Positions 12,996 to 25,148 of a DNA stretch of 64,000 bases are shown here, in pieces. The stretch covers positions 3,720,001-3,784,000 of the forward strand of contig NC_056408.1 in assembly GCF_905147365.1 (NCBI RefSeq), read 5' to 3'. Position 1 is the first letter of the stretch, and each line of letters begins with the position of its first letter. The notes beneath the pieces were generated by a model, which was not told the DNA's origin, did not search any database, and saw only the letters and a list, made by a program, of their open reading frames with translations. Source of the stretch: Aricia agestis. Lineage: Eukaryota > Arthropoda > Insecta > Lepidoptera > Lycaenidae. The position numbers were made by a program, and so were the translations under genes.

Positions 12996-13085
12996 TTAAA
13001 AATCGGCCAAGTGCGAGTCGGACTCGCACACGAAGGGTTCCGTGTACCGGTATAGAGCGAAAGTAGGCAAAAAATTGTGTTCCTT
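12996..13085 (+). mobile_element. Fragment of a repeat ending GGCCAAGTGCGAGTCGGACT
   Basis: The string AATCGGCCAAGTGCGAGTCG followed by ACGAAGGGTTCCGTGT matches, in reverse, the end of the longer copy at 34150-34675. It is a common lepidopteran repeat terminus. Confidence 0.6.
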
Positions 13086-13239
13086 GTAAGGGAGAGCCCT
13101 TAAATATTTACTTAATTAAAATTTGATTAATAAGTAATTAATATAGAACAAATGTAATTAGGGATTTTGTGAAAATTTCAAGTGCCTAGCTGTTACCATT
13201 ATTGATTACGAGCGACAATATCTAAAAAATTACGTTTGT

Positions 13240-14032
13240 TGTAAGCGACCATTTTAGCCCCGCTGTTCTTGCTAAGAATTGAATTAGATTTTTAGACTCG
13301 GTTTCGATTTCTGTCCGTCTCTCCGTCTATGACTCTGTGTCCAGGCTGTAACTTAAGAACTGCTTATAGCTAGCTAAAAACGCAATAAAATTAATATTTA
13401 AGGGGGGCTCCCTTAAATATTAATTTTATTGCGTTTTTAGTATTTGTTGTTATAGCGGCAACAGAAATAAGTACATATTTTTTGAAAATTTCGGGAGTCT
13501 AGCTATAGCAGTTCTTAAGTTACAGCCTGGACACAGAGTCACAGACGGAGAGACGGACAGAAATCGAAACCGAGTCTAAAAATCTAATTCAATTCTTAGC
13601 AAGAACAGCGGGGCTAAAATGGTCGCTTTGAAGAATCATGATATGAATCATAATATGATTCATTTTTCTAAAATCGCAAAATGCAACTGTGCTTGCAATT
13701 CATTTCTGTATTTTTGTACTATAAAATAAAAATAAAATAAAAATTGTTTTATTTCTGAATAAATTTGAATCAAATATTTTCAGAATGTTGAACTACATGT
13801 TGCCTACCACTACTGATTTGACACTTGTCAGTTTGACAGTTTTGACAATTCATTTGATGAATTGATTGAGAGGAATTGCTAAATGTGACCATTTTAGCCC
13901 CGCAGTACAAAAATACAGAAATGAATTGCAAGCAGAGTTGCATTTTGCGATTTTAGAAAATTGAATCATATTATGATTCATATCATGATTCTTCAAAGCG
14001 ACCATTTTAGCCCCGCTGTCCTCTTGCTAAGA
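13240..14032. mobile_element. Complex of nested palindromes with TIR CAGCGGGGCTAAAATGGTCG
   Basis: Ends GCGACCATTTTAGCCCCGCT occur at 13240, near 13610 (inverted), near 13888 and at 14000-14018. Between the first two lies a palindrome with arms 13273-13376 and 13500-13606, and inside it a second hairpin 13374-13440. Related whole elements: 42729-42934 and 55960-56206. Confidence 0.7.
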
Positions 14033-14363
14033 ATTGAATTAGATTTTTATAAGAACTACTGTTATTACTTATTAAAAAAATTAAAAAAAGAGTAGTACAG
14101 TCAATAAAATATAATGTAAACACCAAATCGAAAAAATGTTTAACGATTTTATAATCGATTGGAGCGCACGTGGGGAACGAGTCGGAATCGAATTGGATGT
14201 TGACCGTGAAAGTGGGTCAGCTTTTTGTTGAACTGTCTGCGGTGCATTGTGTTAAGCACGAGCTTGGGTAATCTGTTGTGGGTTCCGTGTCATAAATTTG
14301 TATTATAACTGCAATTAAAAGTAACTAACAGTAATTGTAGTTATCAGGAGTATTCGATGTTAA

Positions 14364-15170
14364 GCCCCAGTTTCATCAAGCAATGTTAAATAAATAATGG
14401 CTTGTTAAATCAGTTAACGGCCTGTTAGAGCTCTCGAGCGTTCCACCATACGCTAATGTCATGTCAAATCGCCTAACACGGTGTTAAATTTTAATTCCTG
14501 CTGGGGAGGTCCGTTAAATATATAACAGGCCGTTATAATAGTCAAAACAACAACTTTCAGAGACAATATCCAATATCAATAAAAGAATCTGTTTTGACTT
14601 TTGAGTGTTTCCGCCATGTTTCGCCACATCCTTACATATTATTTATTATTTTTCATGTTATGCATAATTATTTATTTTCATTTTGTCAAAAATTCAGCCC
14701 TCGGATTTTCCTTGATATTGCAAATACACTGACTTATATCAAAATTACCAAACCGAAATAAGTAAATAAAAGTTTGTATCATGATTCATGTTTTCAGCTT
14801 TGACAGATCATAATTATTAACCTGGTAAATTAAAAAGAACTATTGTAGTGTAACAAATGTATGCGATCAGTGATATTTTAATTTGGTCGCATTATCTACC
14901 AGATGACGTATTATACGAATAAGGTGAAAATGACACATTGCAGCCAACATGTCGTATTAAACTTGTACATTGCAATTTCGTCGCCTTATAACAAGAACGA
15001 ACGAATTGAATGTTATTCACTCGTTGTTCACTTAACATTGTATTTACTAATCCGCTGTTAAATTTTTACTGTGGGACATAAGTATTTTAACAGTCTGTTT
15101 AATTTTCCAAGGTCCGTTAAGTAATGCCTTGTTAGGATTTAACAGAGGTTGGTGAAATTGGGTCTAAAGT
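14364..15170. mobile_element. Large TIR element, ends CCCAGTTTCA(C/T)CAA
   Basis: Left end GCCCCAGTTTCATCAAGCAA and right end complementary to GTTGGTGAAATTGGGTC, followed in both arms by repeated 'GTTAAAT ... TAACGG' blocks. About 800 bp, no open frame, so a nonautonomous element. Confidence 0.6.
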
Positions 15171-15357
15171 TGATAAAATTAAAATGTTTTTGAAATCCCT
15201 GACATAGTTACTCATAGTTTATTTTTTTATAAATACAAACAATGTGATTTTTTTTTATTTAGCACTTATTTGTAAGAACACGTGGGTTTAATGACGGAAG
15301 GGAAGGGAAGGCTGTTGAAAAGGACCAGTATCCATCTGTATCCATATTACGATATTA

Positions 15358-15628
15358 TGACGACCTCTGTGGCTCAGTGGTGAGCGCGTTGGTAATTCAA
15401 GCCGGGAGTCGCGGATTCGAATCCCGCCGACGGAACAAAAAAGTTTTCAATGTTCCCGGGTCTGGATGTATATTAAATACGAGTATGTGTATGATATAAT
15501 AAAAATCTTAAATATATGTATAGTATAAAAGTATTAAATATATTTCCGTTGTCTGGTACCTGTAACACAAGTCCTTTAGGTACTTAGCACGGGGCCAGAC
15601 TTATGTGGTGTGAAGCGTCCATAGATAT
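15358..15628 (+). mobile_element. tRNA-headed SINE, family C
   Basis: The head reads like a tRNA 5' half (GTGGCTCAGTGGTGAGCGCG, box A) followed by box B-like GATTCGAATCCC, then the body CCGTTGTCTGGTACCTGTAA and a tail GTCCATAGATATT. The tail is cut by the solo LTR at 15629 and resumes at 16126. Inverted copy at 36322-36597. Confidence 0.8.
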
Positions 15629-16125
15629 TGTTACGGTACACGGTATACGGACATGTGGTGCCATCTAGCGGCAAACCAGCGAAACTGATCAGGGGACACA
15701 CTACACATAAATCCCCTACTCGAAACTAGATGGCGCTAGGTGGTACATGCTCGAGCCCCCTAGAAAATTCCCATACTTGCTTACTTGTTTACGTGAATCG
15801 GGAACTTTCTGGAATTCGTCTCGACTCTCGCCACATAAATAGTCGCAGGAGGACGGGCCGTAGTTCAGTTCAGTTCGAGCGATCTTCAAGGCGATTTCGG
15901 AGTGACAAAAAGTGATCAATAGTGAGTGAACCAGTGAAACCTTCGATTTGGCTACGACCTATGACAGTGATAGTGCTTAGTGATTGGACCTAGTGATTAG
16001 TGTTTGGACTTAGTGCTAAGTGTTGTGACCTAGTGTGTGCTTGTGTGACCTGGACTTAGTGAATAAAGTCTTTAAGAGAGTCAGCAGGTCTTTCTCTCCA
16101 AATCCTCGAACCCTTGCACGTAACA
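15629..16125 (+). mobile_element. Solo LTR (Ty3/Gypsy-like) with 4-bp target duplication
   Basis: 497 bp beginning TGTTACGG and ending CGTAACA, flanked by ATAT on both sides (15625-15628 and 16126-16129). Internal signals are in LTR order: TATA-like CATAAATAG (15834), initiator-like TCAGTT (15864), AATAAA (16062). The R/U5 part is full of repeated TTAGTG. No internal retroviral-type genes remain, so this is a solo LTR left by recombination. Confidence 0.88.
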
Positions 16126-16512
16126 ATATTATCATTATAATCATTGTTTTGTCTTTCTTATTTAACTTTTGATTTTGTTATTTTTTTAACTATTAAGCAA
16201 ATACTCATTCATCATTGTGGAGTGCTTGTTCATTCTATTAATTTTATATCTACAGAACGGAGCAGTTACAAAGTGGAGAACCCTACAAACATCTCGGTCC
16301 CTACACCCAACCAGTTCAGTAGTACTTGGCCTTGAAATTAAAATAACGGTACGAAGAAGGTACCGCCTTGTACCGTCATGCTTCATTAGGTAGGGCTTAA
16401 GGTCCCATCACACGTAACGTGGTAGAGGCTGTTTAGTAGAGAGATATTCTAATCTCTCTTGCAAGAATGTGTTACAAAGATCTTAATGTTCAAAATATAA
16501 TTTTTTTTCTTG

Positions 16513-16687
16513 TACTATCAGAGAAGTTGATTCATTTATTCAGGCAGAAGGCGGACTTACGTAATTTGGTCGCTTTGTTTCAAACCCAGCCGACAGATCA
16601 CGATTCGCGACTGACATTAAATTGACATAAGTCGACCAAATGACGTAGGTCCATCAGCACTCAGCTGAATAAATTTCCTCGATGGTA
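16513..16687. mobile_element. MITE of the TACYATC family (isolated copy)
   Basis: Left end TACTATCAGAGAAGTTGATT, right end complementary to TGTACCATCGAGGAAATT; the interior has GACATAAGTCGACCAAATGA and ACGTAGGTCC. Same family as the copies abutting the YL1 splice donors (54444-54617, 57150-57599). Confidence 0.75.
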
Positions 16688-17136
16688 CACTGTGGCGTTT
16701 AATTAAAAAAAACAGCATGCTCTTGTATGAGAATTGAGGGACCTGGTTTAAGCGCAGAGGAAACAGGCGTGACATCACATGCATTTGAATTAAAGGCTCG
16801 TGCTCATTTGAGACACGACAGTATTAACACAGATTATTATTGCTATACAAAACTGAAGATATATTTTGTATTGCTATAGGCTGTCTTAAGACATCTACTG
16901 TAGTGTCACAAGTTAGCGAGCTCACTGTCCGAGTAAGTAGGCTGGCATAAGACTCATAGGCGTGATACAAGGCTTATCTTAGAAGATACCCCGTTTTTAT
17001 AATGGGAAATGCTTCCCGCTTCCTCGGTGGATTGAAGACATCGGCCACAGTATGTGGGACTCCCCGAGCATGAAGTTTACCTACTTTAACAAGAAGGTAC
17101 CCCTAGAGGCTTTCATGAGCGGTCTGCGTTTAGTTT

Positions 17137-17320
17137 TATGGCGGAACCCACAATTAGCCTCACAATCCTAAATCGTGCTCTCGAATTTTCGGAGAACGAC
17201 AAGATACACACAACGTCTGAAATGACGTCAGTGGGCTTCGAATCGGCACCAAGCATATTATCTCCAATCTCGCTCGGTCAGAAGATCTTCCTTTTCGGCA
17301 CGCATATTCCTAAAGTTTTT
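17137..17320 (+). mobile_element. Solo LTR copy of the short LTR family seen at 28615-29235
   Basis: Aligns from TATGGCGGAACCCACAATTA, through CGGAGAACGACAAGATACAC and AATGACGTCAGTGGGCTTCG, to AGATCTTCCTTTTCGGC with the LTRs at 28787-28615 and 63379-63209. It is diverged and no second LTR is near. Confidence 0.7.
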
Positions 17321-17862
17321 CTAGTCACTTTGCCTGCCAAATAAAGGTTGCCGAAGTCAAGAGCATCGCCGCTGCAGCGAAAACCGCAACGCAACGGCAC
17401 TGTGTGACCTCGCTCTGTCCGTATCATTAAGTTTTTTATCATATTATGACCATCACTAGCGGGAAATTCTCATTCGTGCCGGCCCAGCCTCCTTCCCACG
17501 GATAGAATGTGAGAAAACAGAATGTTAACTTGTATGACCATACGCAGCGATTACTATCTAAATTCTAATCGACAAAATATCTGGTATACATATATGGAAC
17601 ATCTAAATTACTGTCGGCAGACGCGGTCGCAGCCTGATTTTTTGGGAATTACGCAATATGTACTTAACATTAAAATTTTACTGAAGTTGGCGGTCACATC
17701 ATGGTTTTTTGGAAGATTTAAGTGATATTGAGGGTAGAGGTCAATACTTATGACGAAATAAAAGACACGTGGATGAATGTTAGTCGCGTTTTCCTGAAAT
17801 GATGTGCTCTATCGAATTTCCATCATCCAAACACAAGGCTGGCTGCCATCCAGACGGACGTA

Positions 17863-18023
17863 TATCGAGGAAATTGATTCCTAGGCAGTTGACAGACTAA
17901 CGTCATTTGGTCGGATCATGTCAATTCAATGTTAATAGTGATCTGTCGACTGTATTTGACGTAACGCGACCAAACTACGTAGGTCCCCCATCCGCCTATA
18001 GGAATCAACTTCTCTGACAGTAC
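17863..18023. mobile_element. MITE of the TACYATC family
   Basis: Ends ATCGAGGAAATTGATTCCTA and complement of TACTGTCAGAGAAGTTGATT; interior ACGTAGGTCCCCCATC. Diverged copy. Confidence 0.65.
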
Positions 18024-18471
18024 CTATATTTTGATACACATTTTTGGACTGGACATTTGGATGAATAGACGTACCACAACATTCAAGGCACATGTGCACA
18101 CCCTTGAAGACTGTCAACTTGTTCCTTACTTGCCGAAGTTCTACGTCGACCAACGACTATCAGCTTTATCAAAATCGGTCCAGTGGATTATTCACAAGTT
18201 TTACCCATTTTAATGTAACTCATATACTTAGATTATAAATTATAATTAATTATTATCGACACTTTCGCACGTTAAAATCGTAATTGCATTAAGTAACGTT
18301 AATGGAGCGGAAAAATGCCTTTCTCCAGATGAAGCTGTAATTAATTTATTATTTTTAGATAGATATTGTGATGATAATTTTGCTTAAAATTATTTACTAT
18401 CCAGTTAACAAGGTGGAGAACAGAATATAGACCGTATTATACAACACTTTTTGGATTTATAGTACTTACTA

Positions 18472-18664
18472 CGAGATGACGCGCGCAACTCCATTGCGTC
18501 GTAATTCGTTTATTGCGCAGGAACCGTACATTTTTCCGAGATAAAGGTATCCTATGTCCTTTCCCGAGACTCAAAGAATCTCCATACCAAACTTCAGCAA
18601 TTTCACATTAGCGGTTTGGGCATGAAGCTAGGTAACGGACAGACTGACACACTTTTGGACTCAT
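18472..18664 (+). mobile_element. Interspersed repeat, family D
   Basis: ACGAGATGACGCGCGCAACT through CAGACTGACACACTTTTGGA. It is directly followed by a SINE inserted in its 3' end. Confidence 0.7.
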
Positions 18665-18674
18665 AACACAGAAT

Positions 18675-19040
18675 ATAATAATAGCTCCCACACCGGTTTC
18701 GGTGACGGTGGCCGGTTTCATTGAAACCAGGCCAGCTACGCAGGAATAATTCTATAGTGCCCAAGTGTGTGCGCAATACACAAGAGCACTCTCTATTCCT
18801 TTACTCTCATAAGTCATAACCCAGTGGGACCGAAGACCGACACGACCGGCGAGAGATCAGGCGCAGGACCGACTTTTTACATGCCCATCCGACGCATGGA
18901 TCATCTTACTTGTCAGACAATCAGGTGAGCCTGCATTGTCCTAACCAACCGTGGAAATAACATGTTTCTAACGCGGGAATCGCACCCACGACCTCCGAGT
19001 CAAGAGCCGCGCTCTATACCACTAGACCACGGAGGCGTTC
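18675..19040 (-). mobile_element. tRNA-headed SINE, family A, with 10-bp target duplication
   Basis: On the minus strand the head reads GCCTCCGTGGTCTAGTGGTA, with box B GGTGCGATTCCC and an anticodon-like CTCTTGA, then about 290 bp of body ending GGTGTGGGAGCTATTAT. It is flanked by AACACAGAAT on both sides (18665-18674, 19041-19050). Full relatives: 25803, 43019, 52682. Confidence 0.9.
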
Positions 19041-20316
19041 AACACAGAATTAACAACTAACACTAACACAGAATAGATAATAGTTATACAAGTACTTATT
19101 ATTAGTTAGTATGGATATAGATCATAATATAACACACCCTTACCTTTGATGCTTAAGAATTTAGTCATCACTTACCTCCATAGTATAGTCGAAAAGTTTA
19201 AAAATGGTAAAATAATTCGGTCATTGTAGGATAATATAGCAACGATAATGCCACGAATGAAAGAAAATTAGCCTCTCGTCGTTTAAGTAATCATACCTTT
19301 TGTTTGTTGATGCGCTCATTATTGGTTTAGTGGATTATTATCTTCTGGTTTGTTCTTTTTTGTTGTCATTCTATGTTACAAACATTAAAAGAATATTCTG
19401 AACACTGAAATTGACAATTCCCGTGTTGGAACAACAAAAATGTTGTTCCTTGGAAGTTAGAACAATTCGGGCTGAGCCAGCCAGGACTTTTTCTTTATCG
19501 CTTCTTTATAGAATCGGTGATCCAAATGTATGGAATTTACATTACACGAGTCCGTCAACTTCATATTATTATCGAACGCTTTTGCCAATTTCATACATTT
19601 TGATGAAAACGTATTGGCCAAAGGGCTTAAAATCCGGCGCCTTATCTTTCGCCGAACCTGTCGGTCATCCATCCATCCTACAAAAGTAGTTAGTAAAGAA
19701 CACTTCTTACTTACTGTGTGTGCACAGGCACACACTTGGTTATTATAAAATTACTTGGCTACTATAAAATAAATAGGAGCTACATAATAAAAATAGAATC
19801 TGTATTAATGCTATAATGTGATCTACTTCTGATATAACAGTGCACTAAAGTCGATTAAACCTAATCCTGTTATGACTATATAAAAATCAATCAAGTTAAT
19901 ACGCTTATACTTGGCTTAGCAATTGACCCACAGGTACCACGATACAGACGATAATAAAACTAGCTTTTGCCCGCGGCTTCGCTCGCGTTAAAAAGTATTA
20001 CTATATACCTGTCATCCCCTATTTTATCACCTTAGTGGTGTAATTTATCGAAAACCCTTTCTTAGGTCACGTCATAGTATCCTAATGCATGCCTCATATC
20101 AGCCCGATCGGTTTAAAATTGACAAAGTTTCATACAAACTCTCATCCCCTATTTTAACGCCTTGCAGATAAAATTGATCAAAATCCTTTCACAGCGAATG
20201 CTTACGTCATAACATCTATCTGCATGCCAAATTTCAGCCAGATCGGTCCAGTGGTTTGGGCTGTGATTATTTTTTTTGGATTCTTATATAGGAAAGATAG
20301 ATCACTATGTCAGTCA
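19041..20316. other. Non-coding stretch with worn repeats
   Basis: 19476-19630 is a diverged palindromic MITE (CTTTATCGCTTCTTTATAGA and partial complement), like 24986-25148 and 41187-41366. 19963-20290 is a further lepidopteran repeat beginning CTAGCTTTTGCCCGCGGCTT. No exon seen. Confidence 0.5.
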
Positions 20317-20933
20317 TGCCCGTTTTCACCAACAACACCTAAAATTTAGGTGTCCCTTAAGCCAATATAAGGGGCACCTAACGTCAGTTTTGTTTCAATA
20401 ATTTAGGGGATGAATTGACAACCCCGTAACTCTTAGGTGACGTATATCACTATATAGAATAACATAAAGTCGCTTTTTCTGTCCATATGTCGCTTTGTTC
20501 CCTTTAATTGCGGTTTTCTTTAATAGATAGAGTGATTAAAGAGGAAGGTTTGTGATAAATATGAAGATATTTATGGGAGTTTGCTATTTTACAAGTAAAA
20601 TATCAGACGGCCATTCGATAACAGATTCATTGTCAAGACAACCGTCATCTAACGTCGTCGTCGTTGCCACATACGTCACCTAAGTGTTACGGGGTCGTCA
20701 ATTCATCCCCTAAATTATAAGGGTCACCTAATGGTTTGACGGATGAATCGCATAATAGGTTGTTTTAATCAAAATATACGTCACCTAAGTTATACGGGCT
20801 TGTCAATTCATTCCCTAAATTATAAAGGTTTAGGTGTCACTTAAACGTCGGTGAAAACAAAACTTGCGTTAGGTGCTCCTTATATTCGCTTAAGGGATAC
20901 CTAAATTTTAGGTGTCGTTGGTGAAAACGGGCA
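20317..20933. mobile_element. 617-bp TIR element with 7-bp target duplication TCAGTCA
   Basis: Terminal repeats TGCCCGTTTTCACCAACAAC and GTTGGTGAAAACGGGCA are flanked by TCAGTCA at 20310-20316 and 20934-20940. Arms carry repeated 'CACCTAA' blocks. There is no open frame, so it is nonautonomous. Confidence 0.85.
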
Positions 20934-21347
20934 TCAGTCACCTTTAGTAATATATATAATTTAGGTAACTAAACTGTAAAAAAATACTTTTTCGTACATT
21001 AAAATTAAGAAGTTTATCGGAAACGGATACTTGGGTTTTTAAGTTCGTGTGTCGTGACATATTATGACAACTGTTGTACGAACGACCCTACGCTTTAAAA
21101 AGGCTTTTATAGCTTCACCTAGTTGATAAGAAAGTGTGAGATAATTCTTTTTGACAGTTTTTGAAAACACCAGTCCATCAGGAAGTGCTTCCTGTCGATG
21201 TCCTTTCCTGCCGATTGTCTGGTCTGCGGGCTGCGGCAAATGAAAATATGTCAATATCCCTCATTGCAACCACATCGCGACTCGCAGACTTGTGGCTCGT
21301 CTACGCTTTATTACTAGCGACCCGCCCCGGCGTCGCAAGGGTATAAA

Positions 21348-21960
21348 ATAAATAGCCACTGAAAAAATGATTAAAATCGATAGCCTATAATCCTTCACGT
21401 GGTCTACTTCTTATCTGTGCCAAATAACATAAAAATTGCTACAGTAGTTCGCGAGATAAGCCCTTTCAAATAATTTCCCCCGTTTTTTCCACATTCTCCT
21501 ATTAGTCTTAGCGCGATAAAATATAGCTTATAGCCTTCCTCAATAAATGGGCTATCTAACACTGAAATAATTTTTCAAATCGGACCAGTAGTTCCTGAGA
21601 TTAGCGCGTTCAAGTTAGCCCTTTCAAATAATTTTCCCCGTTTTTTTCACATTTTCCTCTATTTCTTCGCTCCTATTAGTCTTAGCGTGATAAAATATAG
21701 CCTACTAGATGACGCCCGCAATTCCGTTGCGCCAAAACTCGTTTATCGCGGCGGAACCGTATATTTTTTCGGAATAAAAAGTATCCTATGTCCTTTCTCG
21801 GGACTCAAAGTATCTCCATGCCAAATTTCAGTAAAATCGGTCCAGCGGTTTGGGCGTGAAGAGGTAACAGACAGACAGACACACTTTCGCATTTATAATA
21901 TTAGTATGGATAACTTTCCTCGATAAATAGGCTATCTAACACTGAAATAATCATCAAAAT
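21348..21960 (-). mobile_element. Interspersed repeat family E split by a family D insertion
   Basis: Minus-strand family E (AACGCGCTAATCTCAGGAAC, AATAGGAGCGAAGAAATAGA) is interrupted at 21703-21912 by a + strand family D copy (ACTAGATGACGCCCGCAATT to ACACTTTCGCATTTATAATA). Family E resumes with ATAACTTTCCTCGATAAATA. Confidence 0.7.
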
Positions 21961-22044
21961 CAAAATCCGTTGCGTAGTTTTAAAGATTAAAGGGAACAAA
22001 GGGACATGAGGGAAAAAAGCGACTTTGTTTTATAATATGTACCT

Positions 22045-22290
22045 ACAGATTATCAGCCTACAGTGTCCCACTGCTGGGCAAAGGCCCCTCTTTCTTTCCA
22101 AAGTTCACGATCCTGTAATGTTGCTGGCCTCTCTTTATCGAACTAGTTCGTCGCGCCACCTTTTCTTGGGTCGGCCTCCGTTACGCTGACCAGTCGGTAG
22201 CCACTCAGAAACTGTCCTGTCCTGTCCGGGTGCATACGGAAGACATCTGCCCAGCTCCACTTCAGTCTAGCTGCCTTTCTGCCTACGTCA
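22045..22290 (-). pseudogene. 5'-truncated non-LTR retrotransposon (LINE), 3' end
   Basis: The minus strand encodes NGGRPKKRWRDELVR, then a stop, then QDRELWKERGAFAQQWDTVG and a TGA. This is the typical last segment of insect LINE reverse-transcriptase ORFs ('GRPKTRWRDDL ... DRxxWxxxGEAFVQQW'). A frame break and truncation make it dead. Confidence 0.75.
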
Positions 22291-22299
22291 CAGAATAGG

Positions 22300-24985
22300 T
22301 AATAGTACAAGTACCTACGTCAACGAGCTTCGTTTGGGAACGCGTCTACGCTTTAACGAAATTTAATAAAATATATTGCAGTGAAATCTTAGTAATAACT
22401 TTTTATAGTCATATTTCATAAGTCAATTCCGAATCACAGTATGCGGTAGTCACGAAAGAATAGTCGTTTACAATTGTGATGTATTTCGAGCCTTATTTAT
22501 ATAGTGCTAAGGTCTTTGGCAAATAAGTGAACTCTTCGCCCGGTCACCTAGAAAACGAGTGTTAAAAGGTGCTAATCTATGAAAGTTAGTTCAGCTTTCT
22601 AGCACAAGACCTAGATGACTAACAATGAACCTGATAATTAAAACATGCTGCAACACATTAATAACTCGAGAACGGTTAGATTTTAATGATATATCGTGAA
22701 TACAATAAACATATTTTTTGTATCCTCCGCATTGAATAACAGAAACTGTTAAAATATAGAAATTATACACTTAAATAACTCTTTGATATATAAGTCTATT
22801 TCACTAGTACATCTAGAAGAATGGATAGGAAAGAATGATGATGAAGAAAATAATTTTATGACTGAGAAGAGAAGGTAGAAAACCCTTTGTAAATGCCATC
22901 GATGTCGCAAGCTGCAAGTTAATATTAAAATCATTCATAATATTATCCTCATACATGTAATTTGAATACAAAAATGTGTGCATTTCCTTAATCTACTGCA
23001 TCGGAATCGGGGCGAACGCTATACTATATCAAAATTTACAAAATATTAATGGATTTTTGACGATGCAATGCACGCGTTCAACAGAGGACGGCAATTATTA
23101 TAGACTTATGATGATAATGATGATGATGAATGCACGCGGCTGAAAAAAATAACGAAATGTAGAGTTCCCTAATTCCTTAGGGCACGCACGCTGTTTTTTA
23201 ACATTTAAATTAGTAGCATTATATCTCGCCTTTGTTTACATGTTGTTTAAATTGAAGCTGAACAGAGTATCCTTAGCAATATTATAAATGCGAAAGTGTG
23301 TCTGTCTGTCTATTACCTCTTCAGACTTAAACCGCTTAAGCGTTTTTGATGAAATTTGGTACAGAAATAGTTTGAATCCCGGGAGAGAACATAGGCTACT
23401 TTTTATCCCGTAAAAATGTACGGTTCCCGCGTGGTCAACAATTTTCTGCGCGACGGAGTTGCGGGCTTCTAGTAAAAACATACAAGAACGATAACAATTA
23501 GATTAATGAATAACGACATTAAAACGGCTGATTCACACAACACTCACGCGACGAAAGAAACCGAAAGCATTTTTTGTATATTCATAATGTTTATAAACTA
23601 AACGTTCACTCACTTTTTAACCGACTCCCAAAAAGGATGAGGTTATATTATGTTCGTCTGTATTTTTTTTAAGCTCAACCATTCGCCGTTTCGCTCAAAA
23701 AATCAGTACAATGAAAGCTCAAAAAATCCTTTACTACTGTGACCTTGCTAGACTTTTGAAAGTCTGCGATTGCGTCTTACCCCATATTTCTAAATAGAGC
23801 TAATGCTTTAAACGTGTTAACTAAAGCTTAGTACACAATTACACATATTCTTACACTCGTTTAAAATTCAACCTTATTTTACCAGCATGAAGGTTCAAAA
23901 GACGTCCTTTACCAAACGCTCCGTCTAAATTAAGTTTTAAAAGGAAAAGTTAGAAGAAAGTCGGTCCCAGTCAATAGTCAATCGAGCATCACAATGACCT
24001 TCATGTCCTGAGCTCGATTTCTTTTGTTTGTCAGTGAGACCTCGTTCAGAAAGGAAATTACTCGCGCTCGTACATGCGGGTTTTGAGATCTTAATTTTTA
24101 TGGCTCCATACACGTTCAAAAATTAAGACACGAGTGGTAGAACCAGATTTAAACTAACATTTTATAACATAAGGACAATTACTCATTTTTTCCTTATAAT
24201 TTAAACAAACCTTGTAACTGACCTAGTTCGTCATCTGGCTAATATATCTGGCTATACATAAAATTCACATTTTTTTAATTTTAAATTATTTTTCCGGCCT
24301 TAAAGCCTTCATTGATCCAAAGAACGGCAATTTTCAACTGTTACAAATTCTTCATAATATTCAAATTAAAACATAAAAAGGATCTGATTTTACCGCTTCA
24401 AGCGATTTCCTCCAGACAACCAACAAGATCTGTTAAGACCTGCCTTCGAACACCAAAAAATAGATAACGTCACCAGTCTCCACGTTAACAAGGCCTCCGC
24501 CTTGAATCTTCAAATCTCATAAACATAATATTTTAATTTAATAATATATCAATAGTCCTCTTAAAATATACCCACGACAATGCGGTAAACACAAACAATA
24601 GCCTATACATTAGCGTCAAAACCTCGTGACCAAAACAATTTTAATCACAATTACTTTCAAATGAAGTAATTACACATGTAAATATTACATAATTGTATTA
24701 ATCATCTAAGAATGATTGATATAATCGTAATTAAGACTAATTACACGCAACAATGACTTATATAATCGATAATTTCATCTAAAATATAATCGTTAAGTAG
24801 TGGAAACGCAGAAAATGGGGATATGTAGAGAAAGAGACAATGGGACGGTTAAAAATAAGTATGTTCTAGTTTATTAGAACTCCAAAGTTGTCAAACAAAC
24901 TTTAGAGTTCATCAAAACAACATTTATGTCAAAACAACGTTTTTCTATGCAACAGAGTCATTTAAGCTGAAGATGTCTTGAGTCA
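22300..24985. other. Non-coding stretch
   Basis: Apart from the family D copy at 23282-23474 and a short GAT microsatellite at 23107-23128, I see AT-rich sequence with no supported exon. Confidence 0.45.
23282..23474 (-). mobile_element. Interspersed repeat, family D
   Basis: + strand reads ATTATAAATGCGAAAGTGTG through GTACGGTTCCCGCGTGG to GAGTTGCGGGCTTCTAGT. Confidence 0.75.
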
Positions 24986-25148
24986 AAGCCAAAGTTTCGG
25001 TCGGCTCGGATTTTTCTATAGAATCGCCGACGAAAATGCAAGGAATTGACATTAGACGAGTCGAACTTCAAGGGTTAATATGTCAATTCCAAACATTTTC
25101 GTCGGCGATTCTATAAAGAAGCGATAAAGAAAAGTATTGGCTAGGGCT
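24986..25148. mobile_element. Palindromic MITE (TTATAGAATCGCCGACGAAA)
   Basis: Inverted arms around 25017-25085 and 25080-25148 share CTATAGAATCGCCGACGAAA and complement. Related copies 19476-19630 and 41187-41366. Confidence 0.75.

Noticed and set aside
15716..15919. Overlapping short ORFs on both strands
   Set aside because: They lie within the solo LTR's promoter region.
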